From contig JAQFVV010006336.1 of assembly GCA_028023455.1 (NCBI GenBank), positions 622,001 through 686,000 of the forward strand: a stretch of DNA of 64,000 nt, given 5' to 3'. Of this stretch, positions 1 through 12,429 are shown piece by piece. The notes beneath the pieces are model-generated. The model had not been told where the DNA came from. It did no database searches and saw nothing but the letters and a program-made list of their open reading frames with translations. The translations under genes and the position numbers were made by a program. This DNA comes from Epiperipatus broadwayi (lineage: Eukaryota > Onychophora > Udeonychophora > Euonychophora > Peripatidae). Within the stretch, counting starts at the first letter, position 1, and each line of letters starts with the position of its first letter.

Positions 1-3000
1 CACCATCTACATTTATGTATCATTTATATTTTTATCTTGAAATCAATAACACTATGTTTAAGAGACTGTTCATTTATGCCTTTAGGTGCACATTTATGAT
101 CATTCAGTGCAGAATACAAGAACAAATATTACAATACCTTACAAGAGATGTTTACTTAATATAAGATATATGAGAACTAGAAGATTCAGAATATTATCTT
201 ATGACTGTTTTGATTTTCAAGTCAGATGTTTTGAATATTTTGCATTAGTCCTTTTCATTTGTATCAGAATTTGTTTTATATGACAAAGTTATATAAACTG
301 AAAGATGTCTTTAGTTTGTTAAATATTTTGAAAAAAAAAGCATAAAATGGAATGAGGGATGATAAGTAATATTTGTAAAATTAGTCATATTATAGAAGTA
401 AAAAAATGTAGTCAGAGATGCTGAATATCTCCTATTGGTTTAATATTTAGCAAAATAAATGATTAAAAGAGTGTTATTTTAATAGAAATGTAGTTATCAT
501 TGGAGATTGTAAGACTGCTGCCTCAGAGATCTTAAGATAATATTTTTAGATATAAAAAATAAACTTGACAAAATATTAATTATTGTTTATAAAATTTATG
601 GAAAGTTTGAGATAAAAACAAATATGTCTAGAATAATGATTGTAAGATAAAAAATCATAATTTATAATAATAAATTTATATGGAGTAATTCTTTTAAATA
701 CTTGAAAAGTTACTTCATATGATAGTAAAAGTAGCAATAAAAATATTGCAATAAAACAAGATTTTAGTAATTATATAATATTACTTTATAATCCATTAAA
801 GTTAAAATTGAAACTGAGGATGGTAATTTTTTTTTTTTGGGGTATAGCTTTACACAGAGTAAACATTTAGATCATTTGTAAAAAAGGTAGAAATGTTTGA
901 AGGCTTCTAGTTATAGAATTAGAAAAAAATAAAATAATTAGAGGCAGTGTTAAAATATTATACATTGAAAAAACTATGAAATAGCAGAGAAATCAAATTA
1001 GGTATTTAGAGATAGAAATTATAAAAAAAACATTTTTTTAAAAATTTGTGATAATAGCATTTTACTTGTAAATATGGTGTTGGACTATTTTTGTGAATGA
1101 ATTGAATTCCAGAAGTTATCTTCAATCTACTAAGTGTTTTCTACTTTAATCTCAAAAGCATTTTATTTATGAAAAATAATGTTTACATACTTATAACAGA
1201 CAGAACATATTATGTTTTACATATCATAAACAGTCTGGGATCATTTATATATTGATTATCTTCTGATAAATAATAGTATACTGATGTAGCTTTTTTAGTC
1301 ACCTATCAGCATTGATGCAAAATGAATCTATTATTTATCTTTTGCTTACTCAATAATAAATAGAACCACAAAATGCAGTGATACAAAATCCACATCTCCA
1401 TGTTGGTTTTTGACTTTTGTGTTCATCAAAAAATACCAGGATTTAAAGCTAGAATTAATGTACTTATGCAACTGATAGTCAACCTTTATTGCCTTGTAAC
1501 ATTATACCATTTGATGTCTATTGATTATTCAATCTTACAGTAGATGTCTTTAGAAATAGATAAAGGCAATTGCTTTTGAAATCATATTAATAAGTATATG
1601 ACTGCATTATTTAAAATAGTTATTTAGTATCAAATGTGTTTAGATAAATTCACATTTTATTTATATTTTTATAAGATATATTCATCTGTTAGTGATAAGT
1701 TTGCAGATTAATATAAACTCAATGTTCCTCTTTTCTTTAGGTGTTTCTGACATGACTAATGTCAGTCTATCATAGGAATTAAACCAGTTACTTTTTGATT
1801 AATGAATACAGAATTTAAAGTGGCTATCAGTAGAAATATTACACACTTTTCAACATGGGTCTTTCTGATTTTTCCACTTTTTCATTCTAAATTCAAAATT
1901 AATGAGTAGATTCCAACTATTTTAAATTATTATAATAAGGTGATTTATGGGGTTATTTTGCTGTTTGTCCCTTGTAGTTTCTTTAAGCATCTTCCTTTTC
2001 ATTTTTTATTCTCTGCTCAACATTCTTGGGTTTTCCCAATTGAACAGATCTTCATAGATATAAACATCACCTGCTACTTTAGATGCATATTTCCTTTTCT
2101 AATTATTATTTGAAGTTTTAAAATTGCTTCTAATGATGAAATTTCACTAATATATATTCTATATTTAAAAGAATATATGAAGTTCTTGTTTTTTCCATTT
2201 CAAGTTTAAATTTTGGAGAGATTAGGATTCTTTGTATAATGCTATGATTTTATACAGTTGATAGTGGATTTTTTTTGAGTTAATCATTTTTGAAAGATAT
2301 GGATACATACAATACTAGTTATTGCTTTTTTTATTATTGTTGTGATTTTTAAATTAAAGCAGATAGATAACCATTCTTAATCAGGATTAATTTTATATTA
2401 TACTTTTTTTTTCCAAATTTTTGTTTTTAAATGAACTTCTTTTGTTTTATCACATAGTGATAGTATAATTCCACTTTTGATATTTATTTCATGATTGAGG
2501 ATACATTATTTTATGGTGAGTGACTTTTGTATAAACAGTACTTTAATTTTAAGATTGTCTCAGTAAAAGTTTTGTAGGATATTATCTTCATTTAATTTTT
2601 TTAAAAAATATTTTTGGGACAAAATTGTTTAATGAAAAAAACAAAACTAGTGCTTAAAGACCCCCTGCCCTTCAAAAGTAATGACAGAAAAACAAAAAGT
2701 GGAATTATACTATTACTACAGATCAGAACAAAAGAAATTTGGTCAAAATCCTGTAATTTGGAATAAAATGTGCAACAGAGAATGAACTCTTGAAAATGTT
2801 ATCTCATGCATAATTAAAAAAGTTTTAAATAGACAATACTCCCCCCCTCCAAAAAACAACAACAACCAAAAACACTTATAAATACTGTAATTTATGCATT
2901 CATATGAGATATGGTAGATAAACTAAAGAAATGCAATCAATAAAATATAAAAAGTTTTCCAGAGCTCCAGAAACAGAACTTTAAAGTATAACTTCTATCA

Positions 3001-3500
3001 AACCTAAACTTGAGACAATAAAAAAAAAACAAGAACTACATCTATGTGGATGTAAAAGATCATATATTGGGGAAAACTGGCAGCCATGTCAAAAATAATT
3101 TAAAAGCATCAAACAATGATCAGAGAAGAAAATACCAAAAGTAAAAGCCCATGTATGTATCAGTAAACATGTGTTTAATTGGGAAAACATCAGAATATTA
3201 GGATGAGAGAAAAAGAAATAGAAGAAAATTAAAAAAATGGTGCTCACATGATAATGACAAATAACTTCATAAATAAATCCAATGTGATAATCCATAATAT
3301 TTGAAAACTCTCATTAATCTTGTCCTTAAAAGGATAAATGAAGAAATTTGAAGCATTATCAAAAATAAATATATAAATTTTGTCTTAGGCAGAATAGCCT
3401 AATTAATTTAAACACTTTGAATTCATTAATCACTAGGATTATTAGTTCATTTCCCATGCTAAACTATCACTGGACAAATATGACTAGCAATACCTGATGA
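1..3500. other. AT-rich non-coding DNA
   Basis: No coding region is supported here. The short frames present are low-complexity and resemble no family I know. The only structure I can point to is the inverted repeat listed separately at 2437-2736. Homopolymer runs of A or T are common. Confidence 0.7.
2437..2736. repeat. inverted repeat, arms of about 40 bp
   Basis: The left arm (2437-2479) contains TATAATTCCACTTTT and the right arm (2696-2736) contains its reverse complement, AAAAGTGGAATTATA. Similarity continues outward through a TCTTTTGTT block. About 215 bp separate the arms. The layout suits a decayed foldback or MITE-type DNA element, but no target duplication is clear. Confidence 0.5.
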
Positions 3501-3594
3501 TGAGGGAAAATGATATCACTCCAAACTTCCAACATGTATGTTATAACTAAAATACAGGCTTATTACATACCTGTATCAATATATGTAATATATA

Positions 3595-3770
3595 GGGTAT
3601 ACAAGCACAGACTTTCACATGACCCACCACTCTCCACTCCATCTCCTAACACTGATACACTTGAACACATATATGTTGAAAAGATAAATAATCATCTATA
3701 CATATTTCATGCTAAACCAACAATCATCAGTTGGTCCAGATTATCATTTCTACACATATATGCAATAAAT
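3595..3770 (+). repeat. dispersed repeat family A, copy 1 (partial)
   Basis: A diverged copy of a family found at four places in the window. The diagnostic core is a 'CATGCTAAACCA...ATCAGTTGGTCCAGAT' segment near 3708-3745. It matches 25430-25470 and 31290-31330 in the same orientation and 5280-5325 in reverse. No coding potential is visible. Confidence 0.6.
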
Positions 3771-3804
3771 GCTCAAATATATATTAAGATAGCAATGTTA
3801 TAAA

Positions 3805-5230
3805 ATGATTGTATTTAGAAAAGTATAAATAAAGTTTAAATTTTTAAAAAAATATTTAGCAATTGAAATAGATGATGGAAATAGTCCAACATATAATTAT
3901 TTATTGAAAAATCTGTATATTATAAAAATTTTGTTTAAAAAGGTAAAAACAAACAAATTTATTATTGATATATTAAAATACAATAAATTATGAATGTTTG
4001 AAAAATAAAATAGTGGATAGAAGACATGAAGAAGAATATGTTGATTGATGCATAGGATCTGCTTTTTTGACAGATAATAAATGATGATGACAATAATTTA
4101 TGTATAAGTATATATTTTAATTATTTATTTTTACACAAATAATTAATAATAAAAACTGTGAATGTAATTTTTTTTTCAAACTTATGCAAAAGAATATACT
4201 TTGACACAGATTATCAATGTTTATAAGATTTAATAGTGATACCTAGCAATCAATTATTAATAATTTGTGGAAAAAATAATATAAATGTAAACAAAATTTT
4301 AAATTCAGTTAATGAAAATTGCATCATATTTTTTTCTATAAATATATCATCATGATAATACTGCAATTTTTATAATCTTTAAATATACTTTGCAAAATCT
4401 TCATGACTACAAATAAAAAGGCTACAAAATAAAGATTTAACATTTCTTATTAACCTCATCATGTAATTTTTTGGAACAGAATTAAACAATTAATGCATGG
4501 TATACACATGTATTTGGAGAATGAAAGGGCTTTTTACTTGGAAAATATAATCTTCAGATATGAATTTGTCTGCCATATCAAATTAATGAAAATATCTGAT
4601 ATTTTGAACAACAATGTAGAACATTTTCAAAGACTAAGAAAAAAAGAAAAGATCTTAAAAACAAAAATAATCTTAACTGTAGTTAAACACCATTATTCAA
4701 AAATTTCTGATTTATCATTAATAGCATTATGTCCTATAAACAGGCCCAAAGAGCAGTTTTATCCTTCATTCTCTCACTGAAAACTCAAACTCCACTAAGA
4801 TAGAAAAAAAATTAAAAGTTCAGTTCAAATAGGCTTATTAAATTATAGTATTTATGTTTTTAGTCTTAAATTTTATTTAAAAAAATATATGTATAAATAA
4901 ACATCATCTTTGAAATTTTACTAGAATAATAGAAGTTTTTGAATAATATATATTCAAATTAATAGTATTATACTCATAATAAATATCAACTAACAACAAT
5001 TGATGTCCTCTTTAATTTTGGATACAGAATTTATTCACATTAATTGACCAATTTGCATTGTTTAAATTAATATATTATTTTAAATTAAATATTTGAAAAC
5101 CAGGCACGCTTTACAAACCTGGAGTTTAATTGTAAATTTGACTTTTTATCATCAGATTTTCAATGACGTGGATGGCTGAAAAGCTGGAGGTTGGAATAGA
5201 TTGAAGCCCATCCATTAAAGAGTGAAGATT
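3805..5230. other. AT-rich non-coding DNA
   Basis: No recognisable gene. A 95-codon frame at 4493-4780 is open, but its composition is ordinary for this AT-rich background and I recognise no domain in it. Confidence 0.6.
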
Positions 5231-5244
5231 TCCCATCTTAAAAT

Positions 5245-5435
5245 AAACTGATCACTGATTATATATATGTGTGAGAAATGATAATCTGGACCAACTGATA
5301 AGTGCTGGTTTAGCATGAAATACCTATTGGTGATTATTTATATTTTCTATATGCGTGTGGTCATGTGTATCAGTTATATGAGATAGTGTGGATAGTTGGC
5401 AGGTGCTTGAAAGACTGGGTTCAAATCCCCTATAT
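5245..5435 (-). repeat. dispersed repeat family A, copy 2, with B-box-like motif
   Basis: Reverse-orientation copy of family A, with core words CCAACTGATAAGTGCTGG and TTAGCATGAAATAC at 5290-5325. On the plus strand a near-consensus Pol III B box, GGTTCAAATCC, lies at 5418-5428. A weak A-box-like TGGATAGTTGGC sits about 29 bp upstream at 5389-5400. The other copies have lost this end or never had it, so a tRNA-derived SINE origin is only a suggestion. Confidence 0.55.
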
Positions 5436-5449
5436 TTAAATTTAATAAT

Positions 5450-6948
5450 AAAATTTTGGTAAATGATAAGAAATTAATCATTTTATTTAAATTATTGGTG
5501 AAGTTTATACACTGTTACATTTACATTTAATAATTAGTGTACATATAGCTATATGAATGTGCTATTATATAAATAGATAAGTGAAGAAATATTAAACATA
5601 AATTGCTTTAAAAGTTGAAATAAAATAAAAAACGCAAACAAACAAACAAAACTTATCTATTCATTTTTATAATAAAAAAAATTATAGATTTTTTTTTTAT
5701 TGCCGCATTTTATATCAAATCTTCTTATAGTAAACTCTATAGTTTAATCTACCATTTTAAACACTTAGAGAGAAAATCAACTTTCTTAAGTAAGCTGATT
5801 CTATTTCTGCAATAAAACAAAAAAATAAACGAACAAAAAATATATTTTCAGAATTACTTTTTTATTTAGTGATAGACTAAAAGGGTGTGTGTGTGGGTGC
5901 GTGTATATGTATATATTGAAATACATGCTTTCTGATAAGCTAGTTCTAATATTCATTTGCATTAGTTGCAACAAAGTTTCTGCCAAGCTTAATTAAAAAA
6001 ATCTTATTCTCATTACAATAATATTATCTATATAATATTTTATCAATCTATTTCTCAGCATTCGATTACCTGTATAATTGATAATTTTCTAAACAATATA
6101 TTTACTAATTTATCAATTTACTTTCATAATTATTTTATCGACTTTTTCTTGATAATTTAATCCCACCATTACCAATATATATAATGTTTTTAATATTATT
6201 GATTTTCTATAGTTAAGATTTTTCCAAATGTATTCTTTTCTTCATATTAGTTTGGCAAATTTCTCTTATGTCACCCATTCAATTCGTATTCTGTTTTTCT
6301 AGATTTTTGTTTATTATAATATAATAAATACTTATCAATGTTATGATATAGATAGTTTGTTTTAAAATAAATGTTTTCATGACAGGATAAAAATCGAGTA
6401 TGCATATACAATAAAGTTAAGATAATACTAATATCTCATATTAACGAAATAGTAATTAAAATATGACAATGTGGGTGACTTTTAATCTCTCTGTGAAAAC
6501 AGTTGAAAGACATATTTGTATGTGTGAACACAATTTTTATTTAATTTCCATATAATTATCTAATATTACAAGAAGAATATAATAATATTAAATCTTGATA
6601 TGTGTTAGTTTAAAGACTTTAATAAAAATAATTGCTTAAATAAATTATACTATAGTTTCTTCTACTGAAGCACTTATATTTTATATAATATAAACATAAT
6701 AAAAATTCTAGCTGGAAAACTTGTTTATATAAATTTATCCAAGCAGATGATTATTGGTAAACAATAAAGTTTTTAGCATAATGATTTTGCCGCAAACTGT
6801 AAAACATTTTCATTTGATAAAATATGAATTTACATACATTGCTCAATATCATTTTATAGTGAATAAAGTTACATATCAATAATGTTTTATTTCTTTAAAA
6901 AAATCTGTCTAAAAATCATTTATGAAATTAATAGCATTATTAAAGAGA
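5450..6948. other. AT-rich non-coding DNA
   Basis: Nothing recognisable apart from short AT-rich repeats and a small (GT)n patch near 5885-5900. Confidence 0.65.
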
Positions 6949-6949
6949 A

Positions 6950-7005
6950 AATAATAATAATAATAATAATAATGATGATGATGATGATGATGATAATGAT
7001 GATGA
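6950..7005. repeat. (AAT)n/(GAT)n microsatellite
   Basis: About eight AAT units pass into a run of GAT units, ending directly at the left arm of the palindromic element at 7006. Such compound trinucleotide tracts often mark LINE 3' tails, but no LINE coding sequence sits beside this one. Confidence 0.85.
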
Positions 7006-7339
7006 GACAAAACTCTCCATACAGTAGTGCCACTCAGTGCAAACCAGAGTAATCAATGGATGCAAGACAGTTTATGCATAAAATCCCCATCTAGTGCCTA
7101 CTCATCCAATATCCCCTGACTGGTTTCTAGCTTGTGGCTTTCATCAGTGAGGAGCCTTGGATCTGAAAGCACTGCACCTAGATCTTAGGCTTCCCACTGA
7201 TAAAAGCCACAAGCTAGAAACTAGTCTGGGGATATTGGATGAGTAGGTACTAGATAGGGATTTTATGCATAAGCCTTCTTGCATCGATTGATTATTCTGG
7301 CTTCCTACTGAATGGCATTACTGTATGGAGAGTTTTGTC
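7006..7339. mobile_element. palindromic foldback/MITE-like element
   Basis: The first 19 bases (GACAAAACTCTCCATACAG) recur exactly as their reverse complement at 7321-7339. The arms stay alignable for roughly 140-150 bp towards a centre near 7165-7175, including a shared 'CCACAAGCTAGAAACTAG'-type block. The element is richer in GC than its surroundings and has no ORF. It lies between two trinucleotide microsatellites, so target-site duplications cannot be recognised. A non-autonomous DNA transposon (MITE) is the simplest reading; an inverted duplication of one unit is the alternative. Confidence 0.75.
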
Positions 7340-7393
7340 CATTTTAACAGTTTGAGCAAGCATAAGAAATGGTAATCATGTGATATTTAGTGG

Positions 7394-7438
7394 AATAATA
7401 ATAATAATGATAACAACAACAACAACAACAACAACAAC

Positions 7439-7510
<72 letters not shown>
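7394..7510. repeat. (AAT)n(CAA)n(TAA)n compound microsatellite
   Basis: More than 100 bp of AAT, CAA and TAA triplets. The homopolymeric Tyr/Cys or Ile/Thr reading frames that cross it are artefacts of the repeat. Confidence 0.95.
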
Positions 7511-8580
7511 CAATTATATAAAAACCACATCTCCACAGATATCTCTTCAGACAATATATAAGCATTCATACTGGCAAATTTATTCATTAACCATCCAAAT
7601 CCAAGCCATGACACCAATCTGACAATGCTTAAAATCAACAATCTACAATTACTCCATAAGTTTAAAAAATGGTCTCTGGAGCCAAAGTATTTTGATTTTT
7701 TGCTGAGAATAAACCTACATGCACTGCCCACAACATATTTTCTGAGATACCAGAGACTATACACTAACATAGATCCTTTTGTACCCTGTGTCACAGGGCT
7801 GAAGAAACACAGCAACATCAATTCTATCTTTGTCCAGCACTAGACAAAATTCACTTTATTATGACAGAAGCATATAGACAATCGAACACAACCCTTCAAA
7901 CAATCTTTAATTCATATTGCAAAGGCTCTATTCCATCAGTCTGTGCAGCCACTTTTGTGCTTTTCATACTAGTGCACTAGATGCACATTCACCTTAGGTA
8001 ACAACACAATGCAACATCCATCAACTTTCAATATCAAACTGGCAAAGTTACGAGCCAGAGACAATAAAATTGCACATCCAGACATCTATGCAGCAACCTG
8101 GTCACTGATAACATAACAATCAAACCTCTAAGATGGCTCCCAATAACCAACAATCTGTGCCATCAATCAATATTTTTTTTAAAAAGATGTGTTATGTATC
8201 TACAAATAAAAATACAGAGAATGTTATCATTAACTGCATACTATTTATATAGAGGATAGTAACAACAAAATCAGAACTGGAAAGCAAACTAAACCCAGTA
8301 CTGCAATAGACATACAACTTGAGGTTTGCAAATTGAACAATGATAACCCAAGACTTTTGAGAACTCTGATTACAGCAAGAAATCTCACAAATGTAACATA
8401 TACATATGTATTTGCACCCACTTTAAGAATGTTTAAATATCTTTTCATCCTAACTTAATTTTTTTGTTCATCACAGATACAAACTTAAACTTGCTCTACT
8501 CACTAGGAATGTAAACATATGTATACGGAGTGTCTTATAGCAAATGTAACCCTATGGTCATCAATAAAGTTCTTTTCTTT
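7511..8580 (+). pseudogene. L1-like non-LTR retrotransposon, 3' fragment (copy 1)
   Basis: Broken C-terminal end of the reverse-transcriptase ORF of the family whose longer copy is at 16111-22560. The peptide around 7660-7740 (EPKYFDFLLRINLHALPTTY) matches the other copy near 21840-21900. The fragment near 8090 ending '..YAATWSLI' matches the other copy's final residues '..YATTWSLL' at 22260-22296, so both ORFs stop at the same place. The copy is strongly 5'-truncated and starts at the (TAA)n tract. Its 3' end is a GAAGAAGAAA-rich tail that merges into the microsatellite tail of the Jockey-like element. It is inactive. Confidence 0.75.
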
Positions 8581-8584
8581 GAAG

Positions 8585-8615
8585 AAGAAAAGAAGAAGAA
8601 GAAAATAAATAAATA

Positions 8616-8683
<68 letters not shown>

Positions 8684-8713
8684 CAACAACAACAACAACA
8701 ACAACAATAATAA
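8585..8713. repeat. (AAAT)n(AAT)n(CAA)n microsatellite, LINE 3' tail
   Basis: GAAGAA, AAAT, AAT and CAA units in succession. The tract abuts the 3' end of the minus-strand Jockey-like element. Read on that strand it is a TTG/TTA-type tail, as many LINE clades carry in place of poly(A). Confidence 0.85.
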
Positions 8714-9041
8714 TTCAATTCAATTCATTTATTTACCATACAAAACTACAGCATAAAGCCAATTACAGAATTGTACCATAACAAATATATAAATACATAA
8801 ATGAGTTTAAATGACAAATTATTAATATAATTATATGCCATATTTCTATAAAAGATAAATAACACATCTAAAAATTTTAAGTAAAATTAAACACCAGCAT
8901 ATAGCCAATTATCATTAACATATTAATAATAACAAATATATAAAAGGGATAAATATAATTCATATAACAAAATAATAAAAAAAAACTGATTTAACAAATA
9001 TATATATATATACATACATAAACAAAATCAAGTTAAACCAA

Positions 9042-12000
9042 TCAAATCTGGCATTTAAATTTAATAACATTACAAAATTGATTATAATTTAAATTGAAGT
9101 AATACTGATGATATAAAGATGGTAGCCTAAATAAAGGAGAAAATTTAAGAACATTGGAATGACAAGTTTTAATGTAACAAACAGAAGCAGACCGAATATC
9201 ATGCGTATGAGATCTAATTATAATAGTAGAAATTCTGTCAGATAAAAGAACTATTTTATTAACAAGTTTATAAAGATATTTAAAATCTCTATATTCTCTT
9301 CTAGAAGAAAGATGAACAACAATTTTATTTCCCAGAGAAACATATTTAGAAAACTTATTAGACACTGAGTGTAATAAATTACATCCCTGTTTAGAGCTAA
9401 GATTCCAAATGACTGAACAATATTCAATGATGGGAAGAACCAATAATAAAAACAATTTAAATTTTGTATCACCACTGAAATGATAACCAAATCTTAGAAT
9501 GGTACCTATAATTTTTAAAACCTTACCAATAATCATTTCCAAATGAGGAAGAAAGGATCCATTGCTAGAAAATATAACTCCCAAATTTTTTTGGGATTCA
9601 ACAGAAATAATTTTGTGAGAATTAATAAAATAAGAAAAATGTAAAATTTCAGATTTTTTAGAATACAAGACTAAGGAACATTTTCTGAAATTAACAGTCA
9701 TATTATTTAGATCACACCAAGCAATAAAATTATCTATATCCTTTTGAAGAAGAGTGCAATCAAACACAGATGTGATTCTTCTAAAGATTTTACAGTCACT
9801 TGCATAGCACAAAAGATAAGAAAATTTTAAGCAATCCTTAAGGTCATTCATATAAATGTTAAAAAGCATAGATGCTAAAATACTACCCTGAGGAATTCCC
9901 AAATTACATTTAAAATTAGATGAAATAGTATTATTAAATTTGATATATGCAGTATGACCATGAAGAAGGGATTGAAACCAATAAACAAGCTTAGTAGAAA
10001 AACCCATTTAATATAATTTGTGAAGAAGAATACTGCAGTCTACTTTATCAAAAGCTTTTGATAAATCAAAATAAATAATATCAAATCTCTGCTGATTCTC
10101 AATTGCATGTGCTATATGATCATAAATTGTTAGCAAATTAGTTTCTACAGATCTATTAGGTGTAAAACCATGCTGTGAAGAAGAAATGAGTTTACTAACA
10201 TCTAAAATAGTTTTATTATAAACACACCTCTCAAAAATTCTAGCAATAGTATGTAAAACAGAAATAGGTCTATAGTTATTAACACAATCATGTGAGCCAT
10301 TCTTAAAAATTGGGACAATTTCGGCACAGTTAAGAACATTGGGAAAAACACAAGAATTCAGTGATAAATTAAAAATAAATGCAAGAGACACTGCAATAAA
10401 TTCAATTAGCCCTTTGTAAATAAATGAAGGAATATTATCATTTCCCAAGGTAGAAGAATTTTAAATCGCTTATTAGCTATAACAACATCAGCCTTAAAAA
10501 TATGAACAGTTGGAAAATTACAAATTGAAGATATTGTATCAAGTGATGAATATACATCAGCAAAATGTTTGGAAAACTCATTTGCCCTTAAAATGAAACC
10601 ATGAGTAGGTTGAACCCTTTTCTTACCCAAACCAGACTTATTAATAAAATCCCAAAATTCTTTAGGATTAGAAATATTAACCTCAATTTTTCTAATATAA
10701 TTCTGCAAATCACTTTTATAAAAATGCTTAACCAATCTTCTGAAATTAATAAAATTATTATAAATAAAGATATTCTGTGTTTTAAAATAAAGACTATGAT
10801 GATGAGACTTCCTTTTAATAATCTTAATAAGATTGCATGAAAACCAAGGAGGAAAGCCCCTATAAAAAGGCCTTTTATTGGGAATATACAAATCAATAAA
10901 ACTATTAAGAATCTTTAAAAACCCATCCAAGCAATGATTTACATCATTATAAAAATATAGAAAATTCCAATTAACCTTAGAAAAGTTTCTACAAAAATCA
11001 ACGTAATTACCCTTCCCATAATCCTTTCTCGAAATATTAGAAAAATTAACCTTTGAGTGACAAACGTTAATATAAAACTCAATAGGTGGATGATAAGCAT
11101 CAATAGGAAAATTAAAAGAGACAAATTGGAAATTACTTACAACTATTGAATTACATAAAATATAATCCAAAGTATGATGAAAGAAGTTAACAAATGGGTT
11201 ATATTGCTTAAATCCTAAAAATTTACAAAACTGTAACATTCTAGAAGCTTTAGAAGACAAAAAAGAAAAGCATGTAGTAATTCTACCCTGATATAAATCT
11301 GGAATATTTAAATCCCCAGTAATAATAACATTACCATAGCCAATCAGAAAATCTTCAAAAAATAATCAAACTCCAATGATGACAAAGTGGGTTTGAGGTC
11401 AACATTACTTAAAATAAATTTAAAATTGTGATTTAAAGTAATTTCACACTATGTAGATTCATAAAAAGAAGAAGAAAAATAAGGTTCTTTATAAAATACA
11501 TCTTTGTGAAGAGCAATCAGAGTACCACCACCTCAAGAAATATTATCCATAGATCTGTCAGTTCGCAAAATACTGAATCTATCATCAAGAAAAGAATAAT
11601 CAGGAACATGTTGATTTAACTAAGTTTCTGTAATTCACTAAATATCAGTCTTTTACAGCTACTGTACATGCGCTTTAATGAGTGTTAAATAATAAATGAA
11701 TACTTTTCAGTGCCCATACAAGATATAGCATTTAAGTATTCATTTATTATTTAACACTCATTAAAGTGCATGTACAGTAGCTGTAAAAGGCTGATATTTA
11801 GTGAATTACAATTATAAACATCGCGTTATAGAAATAGATGCTTGTTTACATATGTTTGAGTTTCGTTTGAAGGTGACATTTAAGTAAATTCTAAGTAATT
11901 TCGTCGATGTCATTTAGTCAGACAACACGAAACGTAATTTAAAGTGAATGATCTATCTTCACGCTTTATTTGCCAGTACTTAAGATTTGCCCATATATAA

Positions 12001-12306
12001 ACATTTGGGTTCGGAAAGAATAAGTGATTCATTTTATTCTTTCTTAAATGCTATATCTTGTATGGGCACTGAAAAGTATTCATTTATTATTTAATACTCA
12101 TTAAAGCGCATGTACAGTAGCTGTAAAAGGCTGATATTTAGTGAATTACAATTATAAACATCACACTATAGAAATAAATGCTTGTTTACATAAGTTTCTG
12201 TAAGTAAAATAAGATCAAAATGTTCTGATTCAAAATATTGTTTAATTTGAACACATTTAGTCTTCATACCTCTGATATTCATGTAAAAACAAGAAAGGCC
12301 TACCAT
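9042..12306 (-). pseudogene. Jockey-like ORF2: APE endonuclease plus reverse transcriptase, broken
   Basis: The likely start is the ATG at 12306-12304. After removing the 557-bp insertion and one copy of its 13-bp target duplication, about 2.7 kb (roughly 900 codons) remain, normal for a Jockey-type ORF2. Endonuclease motifs are LTET near 12215 and 'GDLNIP' just upstream of 11260, with HTLDYILCN and 'DAYHPP' in the 11260-10406 frame. RT motifs are NNYRPISVL and FDLSKAFD in the 10448-10008 frame, and GIPQGS in the 10007-9042 frame. Breaks are a frameshift near 10448-10406, a TAA at 10010-10008 between the two RT segments, and several stops between 11260 and 12190. The catalytic YADD box reads YASD, so the copy could not reverse-transcribe even if its frame were intact. 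Confidence 0.88.
11621..12203. mobile_element. 557-bp foldback-type insertion with 13-bp target duplication
   Basis: TAAGTTTCTGTAA occurs at 11621-11633 and again at 12191-12203. Removing the interval plus one copy restores the endonuclease reading (LTET followed by LNQ), which proves insertion into the LINE. The insert (11634-12190) begins with an inverted copy of a unit of about 102 bp (11634-11735), followed at once by a direct copy (11733-11852), about 190 bp of unique sequence, and another direct copy (12044-12190). The inverted and last copies are nearly identical. A 13-bp duplication suits a retroposon cut by a LINE endonuclease, whereas the foldback at one end suggests template switching or a DNA element. 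No ORF is present. Confidence 0.8.
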
Positions 12307-12429
12307 GTTACCCACAAATATAATGAGAACAACACAAATAAAAACAAAAAGAGAAAAAGAAAGAGATGAAGAAAAAAATAATAATAAATAAATAAAAATA
12401 TAATAGATAGTAAAACAAAATAAATTCTC

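Noticed and set aside
7344-7622. Reading frames rich in Tyr/Cys or Ile/Thr
   Set aside because: They are translations of (TAA)n/(CAA)n microsatellites on both strands. The same holds for frames at 8503-8718, 44907-45191 and 47218-47406.
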